Source: JBBIQS01 sp037442205
Lineage (GTDB): Bacteria; Myxococcota; Myxococcia; Myxococcales; UBA5297
DNA: 64,000 bases
Direction of reading: 5' to 3'
Assembly: GCA_037442205.1 (NCBI GenBank)
Contig: JBBIQS010000021.1
Coordinates: 1-64,000, forward strand
Part shown: positions 35,250-42,225 of the stretch, one piece after another
Position numbering within the stretch: the stretch's first letter is position 1
Layout of the letters: each line of letters starts with the position of its first letter
Notes under the pieces: generated by a model
Databases searched by the model: none
Told to the model about the DNA's origin: nothing
Seen by the model: the letters and a program-made list of their open reading frames with translations, nothing else
Translations under genes and position numbers: made by a program

Positions 35250-36485
35250 TCACCTGCGGCTCGCCGAGGCCTCCGGTTCGATCGCCGGGCGCAGGCCAGA
35301 CGTCTTGATGCGACTCTGCTCGGCGTCGCTGATCGCCCAGTGGACGACCGCCTGGGCCTTCGGGTCGGTCGAGCCGCCGCACAGCGAGAGCGGCACCACC
35401 AGGCCGCTGGCGGTCTCGGGGGCGAGCGATATCTCGCGGACTCCTTTCGCCTGCCGAGCGGCCGCGCGGCTGGTCAGCGCGATCACCTCGGTCGAGTTCG
35501 CCACCCGGCGCAGCAGCTCGGCCGAATCGACGGGCACCGCCGCCGCATTGGCCGCCATCTGCTCGGCACCCGTGCCCGCGCCCGCCAGAAGCACGATCGG
35601 ACGGGCGTCGCTGCCGGCCAGCTGGGACCAGGTCTTCAGCTTGGCGGCGAGGAGCCCCCGGACCTGCTCCGCCGAGAGCGACTGCAGTGGCGAGTCCGGG
35701 CGCACCAGCAGCACCAGTTGGTCGAACCCGACGACCTTGCAGGCGATGCCATCAGGAGGATGGACTTCTCCCGCCACCCCGGCCAGACCGGCCGTCCCCA
35801 GCGCCAGCTCTCCGACGCAGTTCTGGTCCTCGGCCGCGACTTCGAAGGTCATCCCCGGCAGCGCGGCCCGGGCGTCGTCGATGACCTTGGCGAGCATCGG
35901 CGAGCCGACGTAGCGCATCTCGCCCTCGATTCCCAGGCGCGCGGCCGCGTGGGCGCTCCAGCCCACACGCCAGTCCGGCAGCGCCTTGGAGACCAGCCCC
36001 TTGCCGGTGTATCCGCTGGGCGGCATCCAGGGCTCGTCGAAGTGGAGCACGGTGGTCCGTCCCCGGTCGATGCGGACGACCGCCTCGGCCTCGGGCTCGA
36101 CGGCCAGTCCCTGTCGCGCGCCCAGCCCGGGGCCGCGCACCAGGTAGCTCCCCGGCGGCAGTCGCAGTTGCTGAGGATCGGTGGCCCGATAGCCGTTGTC
36201 CTTGACCCGCGCGAGCTCGCGGCCGGCGGCGTCGAAGACCACGTAGGGCAGGCGGACGTAGTCGGAGTAGTCGTCGTGCGTCGGATGGCTCTCGCGAATG
36301 TCGGTGAAGACCACCAGCGTGCCACTTTCCTCGCTGGCCGCGGGCATCCGCGGATCCGGGCCGACCGGCTCGGCCACGCGCAAAGGAGTGGTGGTCACGC
36401 AGGCGCTGCCACCGAACGCCGCGGCTGCCAGAGCCAGTCCGAGGATGGGAATTTGCCAGAGAGATGCCCGATTTGTTGCGTCCAT
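35250..36485 (-). CDS. PstS-like substrate-binding lipoprotein
   Basis: A 411-residue lipoprotein: signal peptide, lipobox-like GGSAC (C29), a short beta-rich domain (about 45-165, LRLPPGSYLVRGPG), then a periplasmic-binding fold of the PstS type (about 185-400) with VVGFDQLVLLVRPDSPLQ and LSAEQVRGLLAAKLKTW, and a serine/threonine-rich end (LCGGSTDPKAQAV). The ligand may be an oxyanion, but the phosphate-contact residues cannot be checked by eye. No ABC permease is nearby. The ATG at 36485 follows GGAGGCCGC. Upstream lie a near-consensus -24/-12 promoter and two dyads, tying it to the adjacent two-component genes. Confidence 0.78.
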   Translation of the reverse strand: MDATNRASLWQIPILGLALAAAAFGGSACVTTTPLRVAEPVGPDPRMPAASEESGTLVVFTDIRESHPTHDDYSDYVRLPYVVFDAAGRELARVKDNGYRATDPQQLRLPPGSYLVRGPGLGARQGLAVEPEAEAVVRIDRGRTTVLHFDEPWMPPSGYTGKGLVSKALPDWRVGWSAHAAARLGIEGEMRYVGSPMLAKVIDDARAALPGMTFEVAAEDQNCVGELALGTAGLAGVAGEVHPPDGIACKVVGFDQLVLLVRPDSPLQSLSAEQVRGLLAAKLKTWSQLAGSDARPIVLLAGAGTGAEQMAANAAAVPVDSAELLRRVANSTEVIALTSRAAARQAKGVREISLAPETASGLVVPLSLCGGSTDPKAQAVVHWAISDAEQSRIKTSGLRPAIEPEASASRR

Positions 36486-36534
36486 GCGGCCTCCGATTCG
36501 CGCCCGTAGCGCGGTGTTGATCGAAGGAGCAGCG

Positions 36535-36550
36535 AGCAACCTGCGTGCCG
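36535..36550 (-). promoter_or_regulatory. sigma54 (-24/-12) promoter of the PstS-like lipoprotein gene
   Basis: The minus strand reads CGGCACGCAGGTTGCT, matching the sigma54 consensus TGGCACG-N4-TTGCW at all but the first base, with the required GG-N10-GC spacing. Initiation is expected near 36524, leaving a leader of about 39 bases with a GGAGG ribosome site before the ATG at 36485. Confidence 0.7.
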
Positions 36551-36582
36551 GGGCCGATGCGAGGGAAGTTGGAGGGGTGGAC

Positions 36583-36615
36583 GGAAGATTTCCGGAGCTG
36601 GCGCGGAAGATTTCC
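36583..36615. promoter_or_regulatory. paired GGAA-N3-TTCC dyads (enhancer candidate)
   Basis: Two identical copies of GGAAGATTTCC (36583-36593 and 36605-36615) have centres 22 bp apart, two helical turns. The nearer centre is 39 bp from the -24 GG of the lipoprotein promoter. They lie just outside the activator gene's stop codon. The spacing and position suit binding of a dimeric sigma54 activator. Confidence 0.6.
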
Positions 36616-36622
36616 CTGCGGC

Positions 36623-37978
36623 CTAGTTGGCCTCGTCGAGCCACTTGGCGAGGGTTTTGGGATCGATTCCGAGCTTCTCGGCGGTACGGCCGCGCTGGCC
36701 GTTGCACTGCTGCAGGGCCCAGGCGGCATAGCGCCTTTGCAGCTCCCGCATCGGAATCACGCTCTCGCCGAAGGACATGCCGCGCGGCGGTTCTGACTCC
36801 CGCACCGTGACCGGGAGATCCTCCAGGCCCAGCTCAATGCTGCGGCCGAGGAGCACCATGCGCTCAATCGTGTGCGCCAGCTCTCGCACGTTGCCCGGCC
36901 AGCGGTAGTCGATCATCCGCGCCAGCACCTCGCGCGAAAGCTGGGTGACGGGCGAAGAGGGGTAGCGGCCGCGCGCCGCGGCGACAAAGTGCTCGACCAG
37001 CAGCGGGATGTCCTCGCGCCGCTCGCGGAGCGCCGGCATGTGCACCGGGACTACGTCCAGCCGATAAAGGAGATCCTCCCGGAAGCTCCCCGCGCGGACG
37101 CTCTCCCGCAGGTCGCGGTGGGTGGCGGAGACGATCCGGACGTCGACGGCGCGTTCGCGGCTGGCGCCCACCGGGCGGATGGTGCGGTTCTCGAGGACGT
37201 GCAGCAGCTTGGCCTGGAGAGGCAGCGGCATCTCGCCGATCTCGTCGAGCAGGATTGTCCCGCCGTCCGCTTCGGCGAAAAGGCCGGGGCGGTCCGAGGT
37301 GGCTCCGGTGAAGGCGCCTTTGCTGTGGCCGAACAGCTCGCTCTCGAGCAGGTTCTCGGGCAGCGCCGCGCAGTTGACTTTGACGAAGGGGGCCTTGGCG
37401 CGCGGGCTCTCCGCGTGGAGGACTTTGGCGATCTCGCCCTTGCCGGTGCCGGTCTCGCCGGTGAGCAGGACCGGGGCCTCGGTCGGCGCCAGCCGCCGCA
37501 CCACGTCCAGGACCTGGCGGATGGCCGGGCTCTGCCCCACGAAGCCCCGCGGAATCCAGGTGGCGCGCAGGGTCGTCTTCAGCGAGGCCGCCTCGCGCCG
37601 GACCTGGACCTCCTCCAGCGCGCGCCCGAGGAAGATCACCAGCTCCTCGGTCTTGAAGGGCTTGGTCAGGTAGTGCGCCGCGCCCTGGCGCATGGACTCG
37701 ATGGCCGAGTCGATGGCGCCGTAGGCGGTCATGACGATCACCGGGCGCATCGGCTCGAGCTTGCGGGAGGCGGCCAGCAGCTCGACGCCGTCCATGTCGG
37801 GCATGCGCAGATCCGTCACCAGCGCGTCGAACTTCTCCCGCTCCAGCTGCCGCACCGCCTCGCGCCCGGAGGCCAGGGCGAGGGCAGAGTAGCCGGCATC
37901 CACCAACCCCTCGGCGAGCGTCTCCGCCATCTCGAGCTTGTCGTCGACGACGAGGACGCGAAACCTCCGGTCAGACAT
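36623..37978 (-). CDS. NtrC-family sigma54-dependent response regulator
   Basis: A 451-residue activator. The receiver domain has phospho-acceptor D56 (LVTDLRMPDMDG) and K107 (LTKPF). The AAA+ domain has Walker A GETGTGKGE (174-182), the sigma54-contact loop GAFTGA (221-226) and Walker B TILLDEIGE. The C-terminal Fis-type helix-turn-helix (MRELQRRYAAWALQQCNG, then GRTAEKLGIDPKTLAKWL) binds DNA. It overlaps the sensor kinase gene by eight bases. Likely targets are both neighbours, whose promoters carry matching dyads and -24/-12 elements. Confidence 0.95.
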   Translation of the reverse strand: MSDRRFRVLVVDDKLEMAETLAEGLVDAGYSALALASGREAVRQLEREKFDALVTDLRMPDMDGVELLAASRKLEPMRPVIVMTAYGAIDSAIESMRQGAAHYLTKPFKTEELVIFLGRALEEVQVRREAASLKTTLRATWIPRGFVGQSPAIRQVLDVVRRLAPTEAPVLLTGETGTGKGEIAKVLHAESPRAKAPFVKVNCAALPENLLESELFGHSKGAFTGATSDRPGLFAEADGGTILLDEIGEMPLPLQAKLLHVLENRTIRPVGASRERAVDVRIVSATHRDLRESVRAGSFREDLLYRLDVVPVHMPALRERREDIPLLVEHFVAAARGRYPSSPVTQLSREVLARMIDYRWPGNVRELAHTIERMVLLGRSIELGLEDLPVTVRESEPPRGMSFGESVIPMRELQRRYAAWALQQCNGQRGRTAEKLGIDPKTLAKWLDEAN

Positions 37979-39506
37979 TCGGCGCTCCCTGCAGCAGGGG
38001 GATCTCGAGCACGGCGCGGGTGCCGCGCGGGCTCGAGGGTTCGAGGCGGAGTTGGCCGCGGTGGATCTTGGCGATCTCTCCGGCGATGGCGAGGCCCAGC
38101 CCGGTCCCTTTGCCCTGCGGCTTGGTGGTGAAGAAGGGTTCGGCGACCCGGTGCGCGACCGCTGCCGGGATTCCCTCGCCGTCGTCGGTGACCACGAAGT
38201 CCAGGCGCGCGGAGCCGGGCGCCACGGCAAGGTCCACCGCGCCCTCGCCTTTGCAGGCGTCGCAGGCGTTCAACAGCAGGTTGACCAGGGCGTGTTCGAG
38301 CAGCCGCGGGTCGCAGTGGACCGAAGGCAGGCCGTCGGGGACTCGGGCCGACAGCTTCACGCCCGCCTTGGCGAAGCGATGCTCGACCAGCGTCACCGCC
38401 GAGAACACCACGTCGGCCGGCTGGGCCTCCTTGAGGGCGGGCGTCTCACCGCGCGCCAGGTCGAGGAAGCCGCGGATGACCTGCTTGATCCGCTCGGTCT
38501 GCTCGAGGACGACCTGGAGCGCCTTGTGTGCCCGCTCGTCCCCGGTCAGCCGGTGCTGGAGCTGCTCAGCCCGGCCGGCGATCACGCCGAGCGGCGTGGA
38601 GATCTCGTGCGCCACTCCGCCGGCGAAGGTCACCATCGCCGCCGCCCGGCTTTGCTGTGCCAGGCGCTGGTCGCGCTCGCGGGCCACCTCGGCCTCGGCG
38701 AGCTCGCGCTGCAGTGACAGCTCCTTGCGTTGCTGGCGCAGGGCCACGCCCCCGAACCCGACCACCAGCCCGGCGGCGAGGGCGACCGCCAGGATCAAGC
38801 GGAAGCGGGCGCGCTGCTCCCGGTCCCGCTCCCGGCCGGCGCTGGCCACCACCGCCACTCCCCAGGTGCCCAGCTGACCGGAGTTCACCCGCGACAGTCC
38901 CGCCATCGCGGTGCGTTCGCTCAACCCCAGGGAAGCCGCCGCCGCGGGCGGCAGCCGGACCGTGGTGCGCCCGGTCGCAAACGCCTCCGCCAGCTCCGGC
39001 GAGCTGACGACCCGGCCGTCCACCGAGCGCAGCGGCCCCTGGGGAGTCGCCACCAGCAGGGCGATCGCGCGCGGCTGGGCGAGCTGGGCCATTCCCGCCA
39101 GCAGATCTGCGGGAGAGGCGACGAGGTCGACCGCGCCGCCCTGCGCCAGGGCCACCTCCAGGGCGAATCCCTCGGCCGGACCGCCAGGCTCGGCCGGGGC
39201 TCCGGGGGGCCGCAGCCGGGCGCGCAGGTAGTTTCCCCACAGCCGCTGGCCGCTCGGTCGCCCGGCCGCCTGGTCGTCGGCGAAGATCAGCGCGTCATGG
39301 CGGACCAGCGCCAGGCGCGTGGCGAGCTCGCTTGCCGCCCCGGCGGCCACCGTGGCCTGCTCCTGCGCGAAGTCCTCCAGCGCCGCCGCCTGCTCCCGCC
39401 GCTCGTCCCAATAGGAGAGCGCGCCGATGCAGACCACGGCCCCGGCCATGGCCACGGCCAGCAGGGGAGCTCGTCGAGCGTTCGTCCGCGGCGGCAAAGA
39501 AGTCAT
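37971..39506 (-). CDS. sensor histidine kinase (partner of the NtrC-like regulator)
   Basis: A 511-residue membrane kinase with a first membrane segment (about 14-31), a periplasmic sensor region (about 32-236, no recognised family), a second segment (about 237-256), a short coiled coil, the H-box GGVAHEISTPLGVIAG with H300, N-box LVNLLLNACDA, G1 DDGEGI, F-box AEPFFTTKPQGKGTG and G2 GLGLAI. The ATG at 39506 is the only sensible start before the signal anchor and has no ribosome site. It precedes and overlaps the response regulator gene, and is divergent from the efflux operon. Confidence 0.93.
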   Translation of the reverse strand: MTSLPPRTNARRAPLLAVAMAGAVVCIGALSYWDERREQAAALEDFAQEQATVAAGAASELATRLALVRHDALIFADDQAAGRPSGQRLWGNYLRARLRPPGAPAEPGGPAEGFALEVALAQGGAVDLVASPADLLAGMAQLAQPRAIALLVATPQGPLRSVDGRVVSSPELAEAFATGRTTVRLPPAAAASLGLSERTAMAGLSRVNSGQLGTWGVAVVASAGRERDREQRARFRLILAVALAAGLVVGFGGVALRQQRKELSLQRELAEAEVARERDQRLAQQSRAAAMVTFAGGVAHEISTPLGVIAGRAEQLQHRLTGDERAHKALQVVLEQTERIKQVIRGFLDLARGETPALKEAQPADVVFSAVTLVEHRFAKAGVKLSARVPDGLPSVHCDPRLLEHALVNLLLNACDACKGEGAVDLAVAPGSARLDFVVTDDGEGIPAAVAHRVAEPFFTTKPQGKGTGLGLAIAGEIAKIHRGQLRLEPSSPRGTRAVLEIPLLQGAPNV

Positions 39507-39520
39507 TCGTCGACGACCAC

Positions 39521-39536
39521 AGCAATCCCGATACCA
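39521..39536 (-). promoter_or_regulatory. possible sigma54 promoter of the kinase-regulator operon
   Basis: The minus strand reads TGGTATCGGGATTGCT. The -12 half TTGCT and GG-N10-GC spacing are perfect; the -24 half is TGGTAT instead of TGGCAC. Initiation would be near 39510, only four bases before the ATG, so it either makes a nearly leaderless messenger or is fortuitous. Confidence 0.45.
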
Positions 39537-39580
39537 GCGAGGCGATTCTCGTAACTCTCTCACCGCTCCGGGGGCCGCCG

Positions 39581-39613
39581 GGAATTTTTCCCATTCCGCT
39601 CCGGAGGAATTCC
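39581..39613. promoter_or_regulatory. paired GGAA-N3-TTCC dyads in the divergent kinase/efflux spacer
   Basis: GGAATTTTTCC (39581-39591) fits GGAA-N3-TTCC exactly, and GGAGGAATTCC (39603-39613) fits with one mismatch. Centres are 22 bp apart, as in the pair upstream of the PstS-like gene. The near site is 41 bp from the -24 GG of the efflux promoter. A longer inverted repeat, GCCGGGAATT (39577-39586) with AATTCCCGGC (39608-39617), frames the pair. Confidence 0.6.
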
Positions 39614-39647
39614 CGGCCAGGCGGCGCCGCCGCAGAGGGGCGAGGGT

Positions 39648-39663
39648 TGGCACACGTTCTGCT
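39648..39663 (+). promoter_or_regulatory. sigma54 (-24/-12) promoter of the efflux operon
   Basis: TGGCACACGTTCTGCT has an intact TGGCAC half, GG-N10-GC spacing and CTGCT in place of TTGCT. The start point would be near 39674, two bases before the GTG of the TolC-like gene. Confidence 0.6.
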
Positions 39664-39675
39664 CGGCAGCCGCCC

Positions 39676-41040
39676 GTGACCACCGTACACCTCCTCGCCG
39701 CGCTGCTGATTGCCGCGGCTCCCTCGACCGATGACATCGCTCCGGCGGCGCCGCGCATGCGGGCCATGACACTGGAGCAGGCTCTGGGCTACGCCCGCGA
39801 GCACCAGCCCAGCATCCAGGCAGCCAAGGCCCGGGTCGAGGCCGCGCTCGCCCAACGCGCGGTGCCGCGGGCGCTCTGGTACCCGCGGCTCGGCGCCACC
39901 GCCCAGCTCTTGGGCGCCAGCGCATCCAATACCACCGCCTCGTACCTCGCCGCGCCGGGCGTGGATCTTCCGCGCATCGGCGGGACCAAGGTCCAGACCG
40001 ACCTGGGGACCTATCAGTCGACGCTGCTGGCGGTGGGGGCGCGGCAGGAGGTGTTCGACTTCGGCCGGATAGGGGCCCTCTCCGCCATCGCCGAGGCCGG
40101 GGCTGAGGCGGAGCGCGGCCGGGAGCGCGAGGCGTGGCTCGATCTGGCTCTTTCGGTGGAGGAGTCATTCCTCGGGGTGCTGGCGGCGCGCAACGTCCTC
40201 GCGACCGCTCAGAGCGCGGAGGAGCGAGCGCGAGTGATCCGCGAGACCGCAGCCGCCGGGGTCGGGGCGGGGCTGCGCAAACCTATCGAGCTGGCGCGCG
40301 CCGAGGCCGAGCTGTCGCGATCAGCAGTGGGCCGGATTCGGGCCCAGGCATCGGTCGCTTCGGCCCAAGCACTTTTCGCCGCGGTGGTGGGCGTTCCCGA
40401 CCAGCAGCTGGAGGCGGCAGGGGAGGCGCCAGCGAGCAAGGAGCCTTCGCTCGACGAGGCGATCGTGCGCGCCCAGGACCACGATCCGGTGCTGGCCGAG
40501 GGGCGGTCCGAGCTGGCGCGCCAGGTGGCGACGACCCGCGCCATCGCCGCCGAGCAGCGGCCAGACCTGCAGGCCACTGCGACCTTCTCCCTGCGCGCGG
40601 GCGGCGCGCCACCGAGCAGCGGCGAGACGCGATCCGGGTGGCTGCCGGAGGTCCCGAACTGGGACCTTGGCCTGCTCTTCTCCTGGCCGCTGTACGACCA
40701 GGCGGTTCGCGCCAGAGAGGCAGTCAGCGCGCAACTCGAGGACGTGCGGCGCTCCGAGCTCGCCGCGCTGGAGCAGCGCCTGGGCGCGCGGGTGCAGCAG
40801 CTCTATCTCGATCTCCAAGCGGCCCGGCAGGCCCTGCCAGCGCTGGAGAGCGCGGTGGCGGCCGCAAAGGCCAACTACGACCAGGCGAATGCACGGTTCC
40901 AGGCGGGACTGGGGACGAGCGTGGAACTCGCCGAAGGCCAGCAGCTGCTGGCCGAGGCCGAGGTGCAGCTGGCGCTGGGTCGGTTTGACTGCTCCCGGGC
41001 CCGAGCCCGCCTGGGCCGGGCAATGGCGGAGGAACTATGA
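39676..41040 (+). CDS. TolC-family outer-membrane efflux protein
   Basis: A 454-residue outer-membrane channel component. It has a signal peptide (VHLLAALLIAAAP) and two structural repeats of long helices, starting MTLEQALGYAREHQPSIQAAKARVEAALAQ and again near FDFGRIGALSAIAEAGAEAE, typical of outer-membrane factors. The last helices contain ANYDQANARFQAGLGTSVELAEGQQLL, a family hallmark. The GTG at 39676 begins the signal peptide; there is no ribosome site and the predicted start of transcription is two bases upstream. The stop overlaps the adaptor start (ATGA). Confidence 0.88.
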   Translation: MTTVHLLAALLIAAAPSTDDIAPAAPRMRAMTLEQALGYAREHQPSIQAAKARVEAALAQRAVPRALWYPRLGATAQLLGASASNTTASYLAAPGVDLPRIGGTKVQTDLGTYQSTLLAVGARQEVFDFGRIGALSAIAEAGAEAERGREREAWLDLALSVEESFLGVLAARNVLATAQSAEERARVIRETAAAGVGAGLRKPIELARAEAELSRSAVGRIRAQASVASAQALFAAVVGVPDQQLEAAGEAPASKEPSLDEAIVRAQDHDPVLAEGRSELARQVATTRAIAAEQRPDLQATATFSLRAGGAPPSSGETRSGWLPEVPNWDLGLLFSWPLYDQAVRAREAVSAQLEDVRRSELAALEQRLGARVQQLYLDLQAARQALPALESAVAAAKANYDQANARFQAGLGTSVELAEGQQLLAEAEVQLALGRFDCSRARARLGRAMAEEL

Positions 41041-42224
41041 GTGAAGACGTTGCGGTGAGGCCGGATCAGGTGGGCGATGCCGATGGCGAGGTGCGGCGAT
41101 CGCGGCTGGTGCCTGTGGCGATTCTGGGCGGCACCATGGCGGTGCTGGGGGTGGGAGCGTTGCTCTTCGCGCGCGCACGCGGCGCCAGCAATCAGGTCGC
41201 GCTGGCGAGCGAGCCGAAGGCAGTGACGGTCGTCGAGGCCAGGCCGGCGACGTGGCGCGAGCCGAGGCGCTTCATCGGCACGCTCGAGCCGTGGGTCGCC
41301 GCTCAGGTGGGGCCGCAGTTCGTCTCCGCCTATGTCGACACGGTGCTGGTGCGGCCCGGCGCCAGCGTTTCTCGGGGAGAGGTCATCGCCACCCTCGACT
41401 GCCGGCATGCCTCGGCAGCCGGCGAGGCGGTGGCGGCGCAGGCCCGCGCCTTGGAGACCTCCCAGGCCGCGCTCGCCAACGAGGCCGCGCGCATCGCCAC
41501 CCTGCTCAAGGGCGGCTACGCCTCGCCGGACGAAGTGGAGATGAAGCGGGCGGAGAGTGAGTCGAAGGAAGCCCAGCTGCTGGCAATCAAGGCCCAGATG
41601 CTGGGGGCGAACCTTCAGGTGCAGGACTGCGTGCTGAGAGCACCGTTCGCGGGCGAGATCGCGGAGCGCAACGCCGATCCCGGGGCGTTCGCCCGCCCGG
41701 GAAAGTCGATCGCCACACTCGTGGATCGCTCGATGGTGCGGATCAGCGCCGACGTGTCGGAAGCCGACTTCGGCGCGGTGGCGCCGGGGACCCCGGTCAA
41801 GCTGCATCTCCTGGCCATCAACCGGGATCTGCAGGCGGTCATTTCGCGCCGGGCGCCGGCGGCGGACCTGGCCACCCGCACCGTCCACGTCGAGATCGAC
41901 GTCCCCAACTCGGACCGGTCCATTCCGGTGGGCACCACTGCCGAAATCCGGCTCGAGGCCGGGTCGCCGGTGCCGGCGGTCGAGGTGCCGTTGGCGGCGG
42001 CGACGGTCCGCGGAGGCAAGGCCACGCTGGTGGTGGTGGAGGGAGGAGTCGCCCACAAGCGCCAACTGCCGGTGCTGGGCGAGGCCGAGGGCGAGCTGTT
42101 CGTGGGCCCGGAGCTGACCGCAGGCGCCTCGGTGGTCCTCAGGGGGCGCGGCGCGCTGGCAGAGGGCGATCGCGTCGCCGCCACTGCCGTCCCGCCATCC
42201 GCCAATCCGGTAGGAGCGCTGTGA
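41037..42224 (+). CDS. RND efflux periplasmic adaptor (HlyD/MFP family)
   Basis: A 395-residue membrane-fusion protein: an N-terminal anchor (LVPVAILGGTMAVLGVGALLFA), a lipoyl-type half-motif (VDTVLVRPGASVSRGEVIATLDC), a coiled-coil hairpin (about 120-190) and the second lipoyl half (VLRAPFAGEIAERNADPGAF), then beta-barrel and membrane-proximal domains. It bridges the RND pump and the TolC-like channel. It is coupled to the upstream gene by a four-base overlap. Confidence 0.92.
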   Translation: MSEDVAVRPDQVGDADGEVRRSRLVPVAILGGTMAVLGVGALLFARARGASNQVALASEPKAVTVVEARPATWREPRRFIGTLEPWVAAQVGPQFVSAYVDTVLVRPGASVSRGEVIATLDCRHASAAGEAVAAQARALETSQAALANEAARIATLLKGGYASPDEVEMKRAESESKEAQLLAIKAQMLGANLQVQDCVLRAPFAGEIAERNADPGAFARPGKSIATLVDRSMVRISADVSEADFGAVAPGTPVKLHLLAINRDLQAVISRRAPAADLATRTVHVEIDVPNSDRSIPVGTTAEIRLEAGSPVPAVEVPLAAATVRGGKATLVVVEGGVAHKRQLPVLGEAEGELFVGPELTAGASVVLRGRGALAEGDRVAATAVPPSANPVGAL

Positions 42225-42225
42225 C

